Counted from the stretch's first letter, positions 8,357 to 18,086 are shown. The stretch: 64,000 bases of DNA from Pseudomonas sp. MF4836 (GCF_002018875.1 NZ_MVOL01000002.1:248001-312000); one strand, 5' to 3'. Numbers and translations: made by a program. The notes: generated from the sequence alone by a model not told the origin.

Positions 8357-9912
8357 TGCTCAGCCTCCGCGGCATGCAGACCGAAGTCGGCGGGGAAGTG
8401 CTTGAGGGCGCTGGCGACCGGGTAGGAGGTCATGCCCCCGAGGGCGCACAGCGAGCCATATTGCAGGGTGTCGCACAGGTCTTTGAGGATGATGGCCTGC
8501 TGTTCGCGATGGTCCTGGTCGGGCGCCGCCAGCAGGCGGTCGATGACCTCCATGCCGCGGGTCGAACCGATCCGGCATGGGGTGCATTTACCGCAGGATT
8601 CCTCGGCGCAGAATTGCAGGGCGAAGCGCGCCATGTGCGCCATGTCCAGGCTGTCATCGGCGACCACCACGCCGCCGTGGCCAAGCATCGCGCCCATGGC
8701 GGCGAAGGCTTCGTAATCCAGTGGCGTGTCGAATTGCGACGGTGGCACCCAGGCGCCAAGCGGGCCGCCGACCTGGGCCGCTTTCAACGGACGGCCGCTG
8801 GCGGTGCCGCCGCCGTAGTCTTCCACCAGCTCGCGCAGGGTCAGGCCGAAGGCGCGTTCCACCAGGCCGCCGTGGCGCACATTGCCCGCCAGCTGGAAGG
8901 GCATGGTGCCCAGGGAGCGTCCCATGCCGTAGTCGCGATAGAACTGTGCACCCTTGGCCAGGATCAGCGGCACCGAGGCCAGGGTCAGCACGTTGTGCAC
9001 CAGGGTCGGCAGGCCGAACAGCCCTTGCAGGGCCGGGATCGGCGGCTTGGCGCGGACGATCCCGCGCTTGCCTTCCAGGGAGTCCAGCAGCGCGGTTTCT
9101 TCGCCGCAGATATAGGCCCCGGCGCCGACCCGCACTTCCATATCGAACGCCTGGCCGCTGCCGCCGACATTGGCCCCGAGATAACCGTTGCGGCGCGCGA
9201 TCTCCAGCGCTTCGCGCAGGGTGGCCACGGCCTGCGGGTACTCCGAGCGCACGTAGATATAGCCGTAGCTGGCGCCGACGCTGATGCCGGCGATTGCCAT
9301 GCCTTCGATCAGCAGGAACGGGTCGCCCTCCATCAGCATGCGGTCGGCGAAGGTGCCGGAGTCGCCTTCGTCGGCGTTGCACACGATGTACTTTTGCGCC
9401 GCCTGGGTGCCGCGCACGGTGCGCCATTTGATCCCCGCCGGAAACGCCGCGCCGCCCCGGCCACGCAGGCCGGAATCGAACACCGCGGTGGCGGTCTGTT
9501 CGCCGCCCAGGGTCACGGCCCGGGCCAGACCCTCAAAGCCGCCGTGGGCTCGGTAGTCATCCAGGGACAGCGGGCGGGTGATGCCGGCGCGGGCAAACAG
9601 CAGGCGTTGCTGGCTGTGCAGATACGGCAGTTGTTCCACCAGACCCAGGGCCAGTGGATGAGCGCTGGCGTCGCCTTGCAGGGCGTCAAGCAGGGAGGGG
9701 ACATCGGCGGCGGTCAGCGGGCCGAAGCCGATGCGCCCCTCGGGGGTGTCGACTTCCAGCATGGGCTCAAGCCAGTACAGCCCGCGCGAGCTGGTGCGAT
9801 GCAGGTCCAGCGGCCAGTGGCGTTGCTCGGCCTGGGTCTCCAGGGCGCTGGCCACCGCATCGGCGCCGACCGCGCGGGCCAGGGAGTCACAGGGCAGGTA
9901 CAGGCGGTTCAT
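8353..9912 (-). CDS. fdsB: Formate dehydrogenase beta subunit (NADH-oxidising flavoprotein, NuoF-like)
   Basis: 519 aa when started at ATG 9912 (MNRLYLPCDS), which overlaps the fdsG stop. The upstream open frame is a shadow of fdsG. It is a NuoF-like subunit that passes electrons from the iron-sulfur chain through FMN to NAD+. Visible motifs are GLRGRGGAAFPAG for FMN and NADH binding, YIVCNADEGDSGTF, and the [4Fe-4S] ligand motif ESCGKCTPCR with the fourth Cys in SLCALGG. An N-terminal thioredoxin-like segment of about 130 residues precedes the flavin domain, as in other FdsB proteins. Confidence 0.95.
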   Translation of the reverse strand: MNRLYLPCDSLARAVGADAVASALETQAEQRHWPLDLHRTSSRGLYWLEPMLEVDTPEGRIGFGPLTAADVPSLLDALQGDASAHPLALGLVEQLPYLHSQQRLLFARAGITRPLSLDDYRAHGGFEGLARAVTLGGEQTATAVFDSGLRGRGGAAFPAGIKWRTVRGTQAAQKYIVCNADEGDSGTFADRMLMEGDPFLLIEGMAIAGISVGASYGYIYVRSEYPQAVATLREALEIARRNGYLGANVGGSGQAFDMEVRVGAGAYICGEETALLDSLEGKRGIVRAKPPIPALQGLFGLPTLVHNVLTLASVPLILAKGAQFYRDYGMGRSLGTMPFQLAGNVRHGGLVERAFGLTLRELVEDYGGGTASGRPLKAAQVGGPLGAWVPPSQFDTPLDYEAFAAMGAMLGHGGVVVADDSLDMAHMARFALQFCAEESCGKCTPCRIGSTRGMEVIDRLLAAPDQDHREQQAIILKDLCDTLQYGSLCALGGMTSYPVASALKHFPADFGLHAAEAEQ

Positions 9913-10388
9913 GGCGCATCCTCCCGACAGCCGTCGAGCAGCGCATCGAGGCGCTCGGTGTTCAGGCGCGCGTGAACCTGGCCATCCAGTTCCAGGGCGG
10001 GCGAGCAGGCACAGGCGCCCAGGCAATACACCGGGCGCAGGCTGATGCTGCCATCGGCGCTGCTGCCGTGGTCGTCCAGTTGCAGGCGCTCGCGCAGGTG
10101 CGCCGCCAGTTGCTCGGCGCCGCGGCTCTGGCATGACTCGGCCCGGCACAGGCGCAGGATATGGCGCGCCGGCGGTGCGGTGCGAAAGTCGTGGTAGAAG
10201 CTGATTACCCCGCGAATCTCGGCCTGACTCTGGTTCAGGGCGTGGGCAATTTCGGGGATGGCGGCATCGGGGATGTAGCCGATGCCCTCCTGAATTTCAT
10301 GAAGGATCGGCAACAGTGCGCCGGGGGAGCCCTGGTGGCGCTCCAGCAGGCTGTTGACCATAGGCAGGTGCAACATCTCATCAGGCAT
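9909..10388 (-). CDS. fdsG: Formate dehydrogenase gamma subunit (NuoE-like)
   Basis: 159 aa from ATG 10388, which has a GAGGAATG ribosome site. This is a thioredoxin-fold [2Fe-2S] protein of the NuoE family: an N-terminal helical part (LLPILHEIQEGIGYIPD), then ligand Cys pairs in LCRAESCQSRG and CLGACACSPA. It is the first gene of fdsGBAD; all junctions are 4-bp overlaps. The 500 bp upstream show no divergently oriented regulator gene. Confidence 0.94.
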   Translation of the reverse strand: MPDEMLHLPMVNSLLERHQGSPGALLPILHEIQEGIGYIPDAAIPEIAHALNQSQAEIRGVISFYHDFRTAPPARHILRLCRAESCQSRGAEQLAAHLRERLQLDDHGSSADGSISLRPVYCLGACACSPALELDGQVHARLNTERLDALLDGCREDAP

Positions 10389-10770
10389 ACAGCATTCCTC
10401 ACGGTCACGGACACGCCCAAAGGCTGTCGGCTGTCCGAAAGTGTCGGCTGCGGCAGTCACGCCACGTCACGGTATCGCGGCATGTTCAGGCCGTTGGCCA
10501 GGCACCCTGAGCGGGCATCTTGTTGTACCCGGCGCGGTCTTTGCCGCACCTGTTCAGGGCATAAAGGGCAGCTTGCCACGCCGCCTCCGATTCAATGGCT
10601 CGGAAGCGACATGTTCAGTTCCATGCACGACTGCCTATTGAGTCTAGAAGAGTCGATGCAACCTGACGGGCCGCGGGCTGAATATCGGACAAAAGATACG
10701 TGTCCAGGTATGACCCCGATCAGTTGTAGGCGTAATAGTCAGTGGCGCCGCCCAAAGAGGAGGGTGGGCA

Positions 10771-10898
10771 CTGTGGCGAGGGAGCTTGCTCCCGCTCGGG
10801 CGCGCAGCGGCGGTAGAGCCCGCGGTTCGTCGGTTGGAACCGGGACTCAGCCATTGGGCTGGCGTTGCCAGCCAGCGGGAGCAAGCGCCCTCGCCACA
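10771..10898. repeat. REP-type palindromic repeat pair (REPIN-like)
   Basis: CTGTGGCGAGGGAGCTTGCTCCCGCTC at the left is mirrored at the right by an inverted copy ending in CCCTCGCCACA, about 75 bp apart. Each end also contains a small internal palindrome. This matches the abundant intergenic repeats of fluorescent pseudomonads. Apart from this repeat, the stretch 10389-10909 holds nothing I recognise. Confidence 0.8.
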
Positions 10899-10909
10899 AA
10901 AAAGGGGGG

Positions 10910-11725
10910 TTAGGAACGGGCGCGGCGCTGGGCGGCGTACTGCAAGGCCAGGCGGGCCAGCAGCACCAGCAGGGTGACGCCGATCAGCAGCACCGAAATC
11001 GCCGCCACGCTGGGGTCGACGTTATCGCGCAGGCCGCCCCAGATCCGTCGCGGCAAGGTGTTGACGTCGACGCTGGTGATAAACAGGGTCACCGCCACTT
11101 CTTCCCAGGACAGGGCAAAGCTCAGCAGCGCGGTGGAAAAAATCCCCAGTTTGAGGTTCGGCAGCATCACCAGGAAGGTGGTCTGCATCAGGCTGGCCCC
11201 GAGGTTGCGCGAGGCCAGTTCGATGCGCCGGTCGATCTGGCTCAGGGCCACCAGCATGGTCACCACGCCATAGGGCACCACCATCACCACATGGGCGATC
11301 ACCACCCCGGGCAGGGTGTCGTAGCCCAGGCCTGGGGCGATGCGGCTGAGGTTGGTTTCCATGAAGTACAGGACCAGCGCCGAGATCACCGGCGGAATGG
11401 CCATGGGCAGCAGCACCAGGCCGATCAGCAAGGTCGCCAGGCGTGAGCGCAGGTACCAGATACCGAGGCTGAAACTCACCGCCAGCAGGGTCGCGATCAG
11501 GCTGGTGGCGGTGGCGATCGCCAGGCTCTGGCCGATGCTCGACAGCCAGTCGGGGTTGCTCAGCAGCGCTTCGTAGTGACGCAGCGACCAGTTGCCGTCG
11601 GGCATCGACAGGTAGCGCTTGGCGGTGAAGGACACCGGGATCACCGTCAGCAACGGAAACAGCATGAAGGCCATGGCGACCACGGCCAGCAGCCGGGTAC
11701 TCGGGGCAGTGCGATGTGTATTCAT
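10910..11725 (-). CDS. Polyamine-type ABC transporter permease (PotC-like)
   Basis: 271 aa with six predicted membrane helices, the first at about residues 12-32. The cytoplasmic loop (ASRNLGASLMQTTFLVMLPN) corresponds to the EAA coupling helix of PotC-type permeases. It is the last gene of a four-gene importer operon and starts 7 bp after the PotB-like gene. With its partner it should form the inner-membrane channel. Substrate specificity (putrescine, spermidine or another polyamine-like compound) cannot be read from the sequence. Confidence 0.9.
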   Translation of the reverse strand: MNTHRTAPSTRLLAVVAMAFMLFPLLTVIPVSFTAKRYLSMPDGNWSLRHYEALLSNPDWLSSIGQSLAIATATSLIATLLAVSFSLGIWYLRSRLATLLIGLVLLPMAIPPVISALVLYFMETNLSRIAPGLGYDTLPGVVIAHVVMVVPYGVVTMLVALSQIDRRIELASRNLGASLMQTTFLVMLPNLKLGIFSTALLSFALSWEEVAVTLFITSVDVNTLPRRIWGGLRDNVDPSVAAISVLLIGVTLLVLLARLALQYAAQRRARS

Positions 11726-11732
11726 AAAGTCC

Positions 11733-12569
11733 TCAGCTCACCAGTCGGTTGACGCGGGTGATGCGCAGCAGCAGCCAGATCAGCGCGCTGACCAGGGCCA
11801 GCAGCACCAGGCTGAGCGCCGCGCCCAGGCCCCAGTTGCTGGTCTGGAACATTTGCAGGAACACGTATTCGGCAATCATCACGGTCTGCCCGCCACCGAG
11901 CAGCACCGGGGTGATGAAAAAGCCCAGGCAGAACACAAAGACCATGATGAAGGCCCCCAGCAGCCCGGGCAGGGTCTGCGGCAACAGCACCTGCCAGAAG
12001 GTGCGCAAGGCGCTGGCGCCGAGCCCGCGCGAAGCCAGCAGCACGCGCTGGTCGAGCTGGCGCATGCTCGACAGCAGTGGAAACAACGCATAGGGAATCA
12101 TGAAGTGGAGCATGCCGATTACCACCCCCAGTTCGTTGCGGGTCAGTTGCAGCGGGTGATCCACCAGCCCCAGGGCCATCAGGCTGTCGTTGACCACACC
12201 GTTGCTGCGCAGGGCGATCAGCCAGCCAAAGGCCCGCACCAGCACCGAGATCCAGAACGGGATAAACACGCAGATTTCCACCACCCGCTGCCAGAACGGC
12301 GGGCTGAACACCCAGCAATAGGCCAGCAGGTAGCCAATCAGCAGCGCCAGCACGCTGACCGTCAGGCATAGGCGCAAGGTGCGCCAGAGCATGTCGTGGA
12401 TCGCCGGGTCGGTGGCGATGCGCTGGTACTGGTCGAGGCCGGGTTCGGGCAGGGTGAAGCTCCAGCCGACCACGCCGAAAAACGGCAGCAGGTAAAACAC
12501 CACCAGCAGCAGCGGCAGGGGGAACAGCAGCAGGTTGCGTTCCAGGCGAGCGGTTCGGGTTGCACTCAT
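11733..12569 (-). CDS. Polyamine-type ABC transporter permease (PotB-like)
   Basis: 278 aa with six predicted helices and a large first periplasmic loop, as in PotB and PotH. The EAA-like loop is ASRGLGASALRTFWQVLLPQ. It starts 10 bp after the binding-protein gene. It pairs with the PotC-like permease and the ATPase encoded at 13794-14885. Confidence 0.9.
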   Translation of the reverse strand: MSATRTARLERNLLLFPLPLLLVVFYLLPFFGVVGWSFTLPEPGLDQYQRIATDPAIHDMLWRTLRLCLTVSVLALLIGYLLAYCWVFSPPFWQRVVEICVFIPFWISVLVRAFGWLIALRSNGVVNDSLMALGLVDHPLQLTRNELGVVIGMLHFMIPYALFPLLSSMRQLDQRVLLASRGLGASALRTFWQVLLPQTLPGLLGAFIMVFVFCLGFFITPVLLGGGQTVMIAEYVFLQMFQTSNWGLGAALSLVLLALVSALIWLLLRITRVNRLVS

Positions 12570-12579
12570 GGTCGACGGC

Positions 12580-13692
12580 TCACTTGGACAGGTGGGTCAG
12601 GTACTGTTCCAGGGTGCTGGCGTAGTGGTCGGCGTACCACTGGGTGTCGAGGAAGATCTGCTTCTTCAGGTTCTCCTCGGAGGCGCAGTTGCGCTCGCGC
12701 TGCTCGGCGCTCATCAACTGCTGGGTGGCCGGGTTGGACGGGCCGTTGCCCAGGCTTTCGAACAGTGTGAGCTGGCCTGCCGGCTGCAACGCGTGCTGGA
12801 TGAACTGCATGGCCGCCGGCCGCCCGGCTGGGTTGTCCTTGAGCACGCCCCAACTGCTGGCGTTGATAAAGGCGTTGTCGAAGCTCCACTTGATGCGGTT
12901 TTCGCTGTCCTCGGCGAGCAGGGTGGCGCGGGTGTGCCAGATGGCGCCGACCGAGGCTTCGCCCTCGATCATCAACTGCTGGCTTTCCGCACCCGACCCC
13001 CAGAACGACAGGACGTGGGGCTTGAGTTCGTCGATTTTGCGCAACGCCCGGGGCACGTCCAGCGGGTACAGCTGATGCGCCGCTACGCCATCGGCCAGCA
13101 GCGCCGCTTCGAGCATGCCGTTCATCCATTTGTAGAGGGTGCGCTTGCCGGGAAATTTTTCCACGTTCCAGAAATCGGCCCAGTTCTTCGGTCCGTTGTC
13201 GCCGAATTTCTGGCTGTCCCAGGCAATCACGTAGCTGAACAGATAACCGGCGATCCCGTGTTCGTGGGACAGCTCCGGGGCCACCAGGTCGCGCTGCACC
13301 ACGCTGTAGTCCAGGGGTTGCAGGACCTGGTCACGGCCCAGGGTCATGGCGCTGTAACTGTCGACATCGACCACGTCCCAGCTGGGGCGGCCGCTGGCCA
13401 GTTGCGAGCGGATGGCGCCCTCGGTCGGCCCGGCGCCGTCGATGCGCACCGCGATCCCGGTGTTGCGGGTGAAGCTGTCGGTCCAGGCCTTGCGAAACGC
13501 ATCCAGCGCATCGCCGCCCCAGTTGACCACCACCAGCGGCTTGTCCGCTGCCCAACTGATGCCGCTGCGCATGGCCAGCGGCAGGGCCGCGAGCAACCCC
13601 ATGGCCTGGATGAAACTGCGGCGGTCGATCTGCCCGGTGCGGGCTTTGTCGATCAGGATCTGAATGCTGTCGCGCTGATGGTCCTGGCTCAT
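12580..13692 (-). CDS. Periplasmic polyamine-type substrate-binding protein, Tat signal
   Basis: 370 aa from ATG 13692; the upstream open frame is unlikely to be translated. The N terminus has a twin-arginine motif (DRRSFIQAMGLLAALPLAM), suggesting folded export by Tat, then a PotD-type extracellular solute-binding domain (PLVVVNWGGDALDAFRKAW). The residues needed to assign polyamine specificity cannot be judged by eye. It lies between the ATPase and permease genes, with a 101-bp gap after the ATPase. Confidence 0.9.
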   Translation of the reverse strand: MSQDHQRDSIQILIDKARTGQIDRRSFIQAMGLLAALPLAMRSGISWAADKPLVVVNWGGDALDAFRKAWTDSFTRNTGIAVRIDGAGPTEGAIRSQLASGRPSWDVVDVDSYSAMTLGRDQVLQPLDYSVVQRDLVAPELSHEHGIAGYLFSYVIAWDSQKFGDNGPKNWADFWNVEKFPGKRTLYKWMNGMLEAALLADGVAAHQLYPLDVPRALRKIDELKPHVLSFWGSGAESQQLMIEGEASVGAIWHTRATLLAEDSENRIKWSFDNAFINASSWGVLKDNPAGRPAAMQFIQHALQPAGQLTLFESLGNGPSNPATQQLMSAEQRERNCASEENLKKQIFLDTQWYADHYASTLEQYLTHLSK

Positions 13693-13793
13693 GGGGCAAG
13701 TCCTCGCTGGGCCGGCACCCTTCAGCGGGCGCGGCCGATTGTTGTTATGGGGAGAGCTGTGATGGTGCGGCGCTGGGCGAAACCCGCCCTGGT

Positions 13794-14885
13794 TCAGGCG
13801 TCCAGCAGGAACCCGTGCTGCACCGGCCAACTGAGCCACACCGGGGTGCCGCTGGGCAGCCGCGCGCCCGGGTGGTCGCCCGGCACCGACAGGTTGATCG
13901 GTGCCTGGTCCGCGCTGACGTTGAGCGCCAGGTGGGTGCTGGCGCCCTGGTACACCCGGTCGCCCAGATAGGCGGGTAGCACGTTGCCGCTGCCGGCTTC
14001 GGGGCGCTGGGTGTGCAGGGTCATGTGCTCGGGGCGCACGGCCAGCAACTGCGCCTGACTGCCCAGGGGCTGGGGCGCGGCGGCGTGCAGTTGGCTGTCG
14101 CCGCAGCGACCGCTGGCCTGGCTGCCATGGCGTGCCACGTCCTGCAGCGGGAAGAGGTTCATCTTGCCCAGGAACTCGGCGACGAAGCGGCTGTTGGGCC
14201 GGTCATAGATGACTTGCGGGGTATCGACCTGGGCCAGGCGGCCCTGGTTGAAAATGGCGATCCGCGTCGACAGTGCCAGGGCTTCGCCCTGGTCGTGGGT
14301 GACGAATACGAAGCTGGTGCCGACCTGGCGGTGGATGCGCTGCAACTCGGTTTGCAGCTGTTCGCGCAGGTTTTTGTCGAGGGCCGACAGGGGTTCGTCG
14401 AGCAGCAGCATGTCCGGTTCGAACACCAGGGCGCGGGCGATGGCGACGCGCTGTTGTTGGCCGCCGGAAAGCTCCGAGGGTTTCTTGTCGAGGTGGGCGC
14501 CGAGGCCGACCACTTCAATGATGTGCTTGACCCGGCGCTGGCGCTCCTCGGCCTTGACCCCGCGAATGCGCAGCGGATAGGCGACGTTGTCGGCCACGCT
14601 CATGTGCGGGAACAGCGCATAACCCTGGAACACCATGCCGTAGTTGCGCTTCTCGGCCGGCCGCTGGCTGATGTCCACGCCATGCTCCAGCAGCTTGCCG
14701 GCGCTGGGGCTGAGAAAGCCGGCGAGGATCATCAGCAGGGTGGTTTTGCCCGAGCCGGAAGGTCCGAGCAGGGTCAGGAATTCGCCTTGGCGAACATCCA
14801 GGTTGATCGCATCAAGGGCGGTGAATTTGCCGTAGTACTGGCTGATGCCTTGGGCGCTGAGCTGAATAGAGGGATTGCTGGACAC
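13794..14885 (-). CDS. Polyamine-type ABC transporter ATPase (PotA-like)
   Basis: 363 aa. The nucleotide-binding domain has Walker A GPSGSGKTT, the signature LSGGQQQR, Walker B MLLLDEPLSALD and the switch His in VFVTHDQGEA. A C-terminal TOBE-like regulatory domain follows (about 235-360). It is the first gene of the operon and energises import by the two downstream permeases. The 470 bp upstream (14886-15356) contain no recognisable gene. Confidence 0.93.
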   Translation of the reverse strand: MSSNPSIQLSAQGISQYYGKFTALDAINLDVRQGEFLTLLGPSGSGKTTLLMILAGFLSPSAGKLLEHGVDISQRPAEKRNYGMVFQGYALFPHMSVADNVAYPLRIRGVKAEERQRRVKHIIEVVGLGAHLDKKPSELSGGQQQRVAIARALVFEPDMLLLDEPLSALDKNLREQLQTELQRIHRQVGTSFVFVTHDQGEALALSTRIAIFNQGRLAQVDTPQVIYDRPNSRFVAEFLGKMNLFPLQDVARHGSQASGRCGDSQLHAAAPQPLGSQAQLLAVRPEHMTLHTQRPEAGSGNVLPAYLGDRVYQGASTHLALNVSADQAPINLSVPGDHPGARLPSGTPVWLSWPVQHGFLLDA

Positions 14886-15335
14886 GACGGAGTTCTCCCT
14901 TTGGCCTGTCTGGCATCTGAGGTTTTTGTTGTGGGCTCAGGCAGGCGTAGGCCCATTATTGTCAAAAGGATTGCTACATCAATGGAATATTTTTCGCCGC
15001 ATTGGTGAGGAATATCGAACAAAAAAGGAGGCGCGAGGGGGCTTGCACCGGTGCCTCGCCGCCGCTGTTCAAAGCTGCTAAAAGCCGGTCGAAGGCCCTG
15101 GCTCAAAGCTGCTGCGGGGACCTTGAATGGCTGGCCTTATGCCCTTGGGCCGCTGGGCTTATGCACAATCGACGGCTGCCGCGAGCCCCGTCTGCGGAAT
15201 TTTGTGAAGCCGTTCTCATTAGCTCGCAACTGGCTGTTTTTCCGATATTTTATTGTATGAACAAAAAATGACCAGCGCTGAGGATGGCCCCTGGGCCATG
15301 GTTTTACAGGCGTCGTGGATATTCCATCAACAGAG

Positions 15336-15344
15336 TTATCCACA
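15336..15344 (+). other. Isolated DnaA box
   Basis: A perfect TTATCCACA lies just past the end of the methyltransferase gene. A single box is common by chance and does not imply an origin. Confidence 0.3.
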
Positions 15345-15356
15345 GGCTGTGGCGGT

Positions 15357-16568
15357 TCAGGCGCGCTCGGCAAGCAGCATCATATTGCGGGGCGTCAGCG
15401 GCGCCTGGCAGAACAGGCCCAGGCGTACCTGGTAGCCCTGTTCCTGCAGAAACAGTCCGCGATCCAGCACCAGCCACAGTTCCAGTGGCCGCCGAAACAA
15501 ACCTCGGAGCAATTCCAGGTTGCGCACCTGGGCCAGGCGCTGCCAGCCGGCGGCTTCCAGGGCCGGCCAGTCCGGGTTGCCGGTGATGGCCAAACCCTTG
15601 AGCGCCGCCAGGTCGCGGCAATACTCGGCGAAGGGTTTGTCCAGCCAACTGCTGGGCAGCGACGGGGTGGGCAGGTACTTGTCGCTGGCGCGCAGGCGGC
15701 GTTGCAGCAGGTCGAACCCCAGGCGCCGGGCCATGGAGGTATCACGCTGGCGCCGGACCCGGGCGCCGGCGGTCACGGTTTCACTCATGGGCAGGGCCAG
15801 GTCGTCGAGGGACAGGCGCAATGCCGACCCCTGGGCGCTGGTCGACAGCGGCACGTAGTGTGGGGTCTGGATACGGTTGTAGCAGCACGGGGCAATCGCC
15901 AGTTGCCGGCAACCGGCGCTGCTGGCCAGTTGCATCAGGCGTACATGCAGATCGCCGCAGGCATGCAGCGCCACCGGGGTGTGTTCGGGTTTGAGGCGCG
16001 AGGTCGCGTCGGCGGCCAATACATCCTGCTGCACATGGGTGGCGCTCAGCTGATGGTGCTGGCTCAGTTGCTGGCCGCTGGCGATCAGCGCCGGGTCGTA
16101 CTCCAGGCAGGTCAGCTGTTGCCCCGGTTGCAGCAGGCGCCGGCCCAGGTGGCCCTTGCCCGCGCACCAGTCCAGCCAGTGGCTGGGCGTTGCAGAAAAC
16201 TGCAGGCGGCTGGCAAAGGCTTCCAGTTGCTGCCATTTGCGTCCGGGCACGTCCACGTTCAGGCGTTGCCGGGCCGGCGGCACCGGGTGTTCGGGCAGCT
16301 CGCCCAGGTCACTCAGGGCCAGGGCCTCGCCAGCCAGGGCCGGGAAGGGCGCCGGCGCATCCAGGGTCTGCAGGTGGGTATGGCTGGCCTCGGCGTCGTC
16401 CAGGGAGCGCCCGCGCAGCCAGTGCGCCAGCTCGGGATACCGGGCTTCCCAAGGCAGGTGCAGGTGCGTGAACGGACGGGGACGCCACAGCGCCTGGTGC
16501 GCCAGCAGAAAACGCTCCAGGGCCTGGAAGCGGGGCTGCAGTTCGGGGCCGTGCAGGGCGGTGGGCAT
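15357..16568 (-). CDS. SAM-dependent methyltransferase, unknown substrate
   Basis: 403 aa. The C-terminal half is a Rossmann-type methyltransferase with the SAM-binding motif WLDWCAGKGHLGRRLL, acidic LEYDP, and a conserved LAIAPCCYN that resembles the (N/D)PPY-like active-site position in this family (Methyltransf_32-like). The N-terminal 150 residues have no recognised domain. No signal peptide, so cytoplasmic. The family is widespread, but its substrate is unknown to me. It follows the basic-amino-acid ABC operon, separated by a terminator. Confidence 0.82.
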   Translation of the reverse strand: MPTALHGPELQPRFQALERFLLAHQALWRPRPFTHLHLPWEARYPELAHWLRGRSLDDAEASHTHLQTLDAPAPFPALAGEALALSDLGELPEHPVPPARQRLNVDVPGRKWQQLEAFASRLQFSATPSHWLDWCAGKGHLGRRLLQPGQQLTCLEYDPALIASGQQLSQHHQLSATHVQQDVLAADATSRLKPEHTPVALHACGDLHVRLMQLASSAGCRQLAIAPCCYNRIQTPHYVPLSTSAQGSALRLSLDDLALPMSETVTAGARVRRQRDTSMARRLGFDLLQRRLRASDKYLPTPSLPSSWLDKPFAEYCRDLAALKGLAITGNPDWPALEAAGWQRLAQVRNLELLRGLFRRPLELWLVLDRGLFLQEQGYQVRLGLFCQAPLTPRNMMLLAERA

Positions 16569-16600
16569 GGGCGGCTCGGCGAAGTGGGGCGGGGTATGCG

Positions 16601-16632
16601 CCCGCTCTGCCGATAGCGATCAGCAGAGCGGG
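16601..16632 (-). terminator. Hairpin after the ABC permease operon
   Basis: CCCGCTCTGC and GCAGAGCGGG form a perfect 10-bp stem with a 12-base loop, directly downstream of the permease stop on the minus strand. The T-run is poor. Confidence 0.55.
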
Positions 16633-16639
16633 TGGCGCT

Positions 16640-17329
16640 TCAGCGACCCTGGCAGGCGTCGACCCGCAGCCAGCGTTCCAGTTGGCGGAATGCCTGGACC
16701 AGCATGAACGACATCAACAGGTAGAACACCCCGGCGGTGAAGAACATATCCACCGTCAGGTAGTTGCGGGCAATGATGGTGCGCGCCATACCGGTCAGTT
16801 CCAACAGGGTCACGGTACTGGCCAGGGAACTGGCCTTGAGCATCAGGATCACTTCGTTGCTGTAGGCCGGCAGGCCGATGCGTGCGGCACGGGGCAGGAT
16901 GATATAGAACAGCGCCTTGGGCTTGGACATGCCCAGGGCCCGCGCGGCTTCGATCTCGCCGGGCGGAATGGCCTGGATCGCGCCGCGCAGGATCTCGGCA
17001 ATATAGGCCGCGGTGTGCAGGGTCATGGTGGCGGTGGCACACCAGAACGGGTCACGCAGGTACGGCCACATGAAGCTCTCGCGCACCGCATCGAACTGCG
17101 CCAGGCCGTAATACACCAGAAACAGCTGCACCAGCAGCGGCGTGCCGCGAAAGAAAAAGATGTAGGCATAAGGCAGGGCGCGCACGTACCACAGCTTGGA
17201 CGAGCGGGCGATGCCCAGGGGGATGGCCAGCAGCAGGCCGAGAATCACGGCGATGCCCACCAGCTCCAGGGTCAGCGTCGCGCCCTGGATGAACTTCGGC
17301 AGCCATTTGTAGATGACTTCCCATTCCAT
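16640..17329 (-). CDS. Basic amino-acid ABC transporter permease (HisM/AotM type)
   Basis: 229 aa with about five membrane helices. The coupling loop EIEAARALGMSKPKALFYII is the EAA motif of polar amino-acid permeases, and FFRGTPLLVQLF is typical of the HisM/HisQ family. Its ATG overlaps the stop of the partner permease. It forms a heterodimeric channel with the product of 17329-18021. Arginine, ornithine, lysine or histidine are likely substrates; the choice among them is not visible. Confidence 0.92.
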   Translation of the reverse strand: MEWEVIYKWLPKFIQGATLTLELVGIAVILGLLLAIPLGIARSSKLWYVRALPYAYIFFFRGTPLLVQLFLVYYGLAQFDAVRESFMWPYLRDPFWCATATMTLHTAAYIAEILRGAIQAIPPGEIEAARALGMSKPKALFYIILPRAARIGLPAYSNEVILMLKASSLASTVTLLELTGMARTIIARNYLTVDMFFTAGVFYLLMSFMLVQAFRQLERWLRVDACQGR

Positions 17330-18021
17330 TACGTCGTCCTCACAAAGCCGCGGGCGGCGCGTTTTTCCAGGAAGTGCATGCCGGTCATGGCCAGCACGGT
17401 CAGGCCCAGGTACATGAAGGCCGCGACCATGAAGAAGGTGAACGGGTGCTTGGCGAAGGTCACGGCGTTCTGCGCGTGGCGCATGATTTCTTCAAGGCCG
17501 ATCACCGACACCAGCGCGGTGTCCTTCATCAGGATCATGAACAGGTTGCCCAGGCCCGGCAGGGCGATGCGCCACATCTGCGGCAGGATCAGCCGGGTGA
17601 AAATCCGAAACTTTGAAAGGCCCAGGGCGGTGCCCGCCTCGCGGTGACCCTTGGGGATGGCCAGGATCGCGCCGCGGAACACTTCCGTGGCATAGGCACC
17701 AAAGCACAGGCCGAGGGCGATGACCCCGGCGAGAAACGGGCTGAGGGCCAGATCGGGGTTGCCGAAATACTCACCCAGCGCGCTCATCATATTCACCGTG
17801 CCGTAGTACATCAGCAGCACCCACAGCAGTTCCGGGACGCCGCGCACGATGGTCGAATAGGTTTCGCCAAGCCAGCGCAGCGGCTTGTACGGGGAAGTCT
17901 TGGCCAAGGCGCCGAGCAGACCGAGTACCAGCCCCAGGCACAACGCCGAGAGGGCCAGCTTGACGGTCATCAGCGCGCCGGCGGCGAGCGCCGGGCCGAA
18001 TCCGTAGAGATCGATATTCAT
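17329..18021 (-). CDS. Basic amino-acid ABC transporter permease (HisQ/AotQ type)
   Basis: 230 aa. Family motifs are TIVRGVPELLWVLLMYYG and the EAA-like loop HREAGTALGLSKFRIFTRLI. There are about five membrane helices. It lies 65 bp after the binding-protein gene, and its stop overlaps the start of the next permease. Confidence 0.92.
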   Translation of the reverse strand: MNIDLYGFGPALAAGALMTVKLALSALCLGLVLGLLGALAKTSPYKPLRWLGETYSTIVRGVPELLWVLLMYYGTVNMMSALGEYFGNPDLALSPFLAGVIALGLCFGAYATEVFRGAILAIPKGHREAGTALGLSKFRIFTRLILPQMWRIALPGLGNLFMILMKDTALVSVIGLEEIMRHAQNAVTFAKHPFTFFMVAAFMYLGLTVLAMTGMHFLEKRAARGFVRTT

Positions 18022-18086
18022 GGGTTCTGGATGGCTTTGCTAAGGACCGGCGCCCAGGGGGCGAGCGCCGGTCAGGCAAGTCAGTA

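Noticed and set aside
15336..15344. Possible replication origin near 15.3 kb
   Set aside because: Only one DnaA box is present and there are no origin-type genes nearby.
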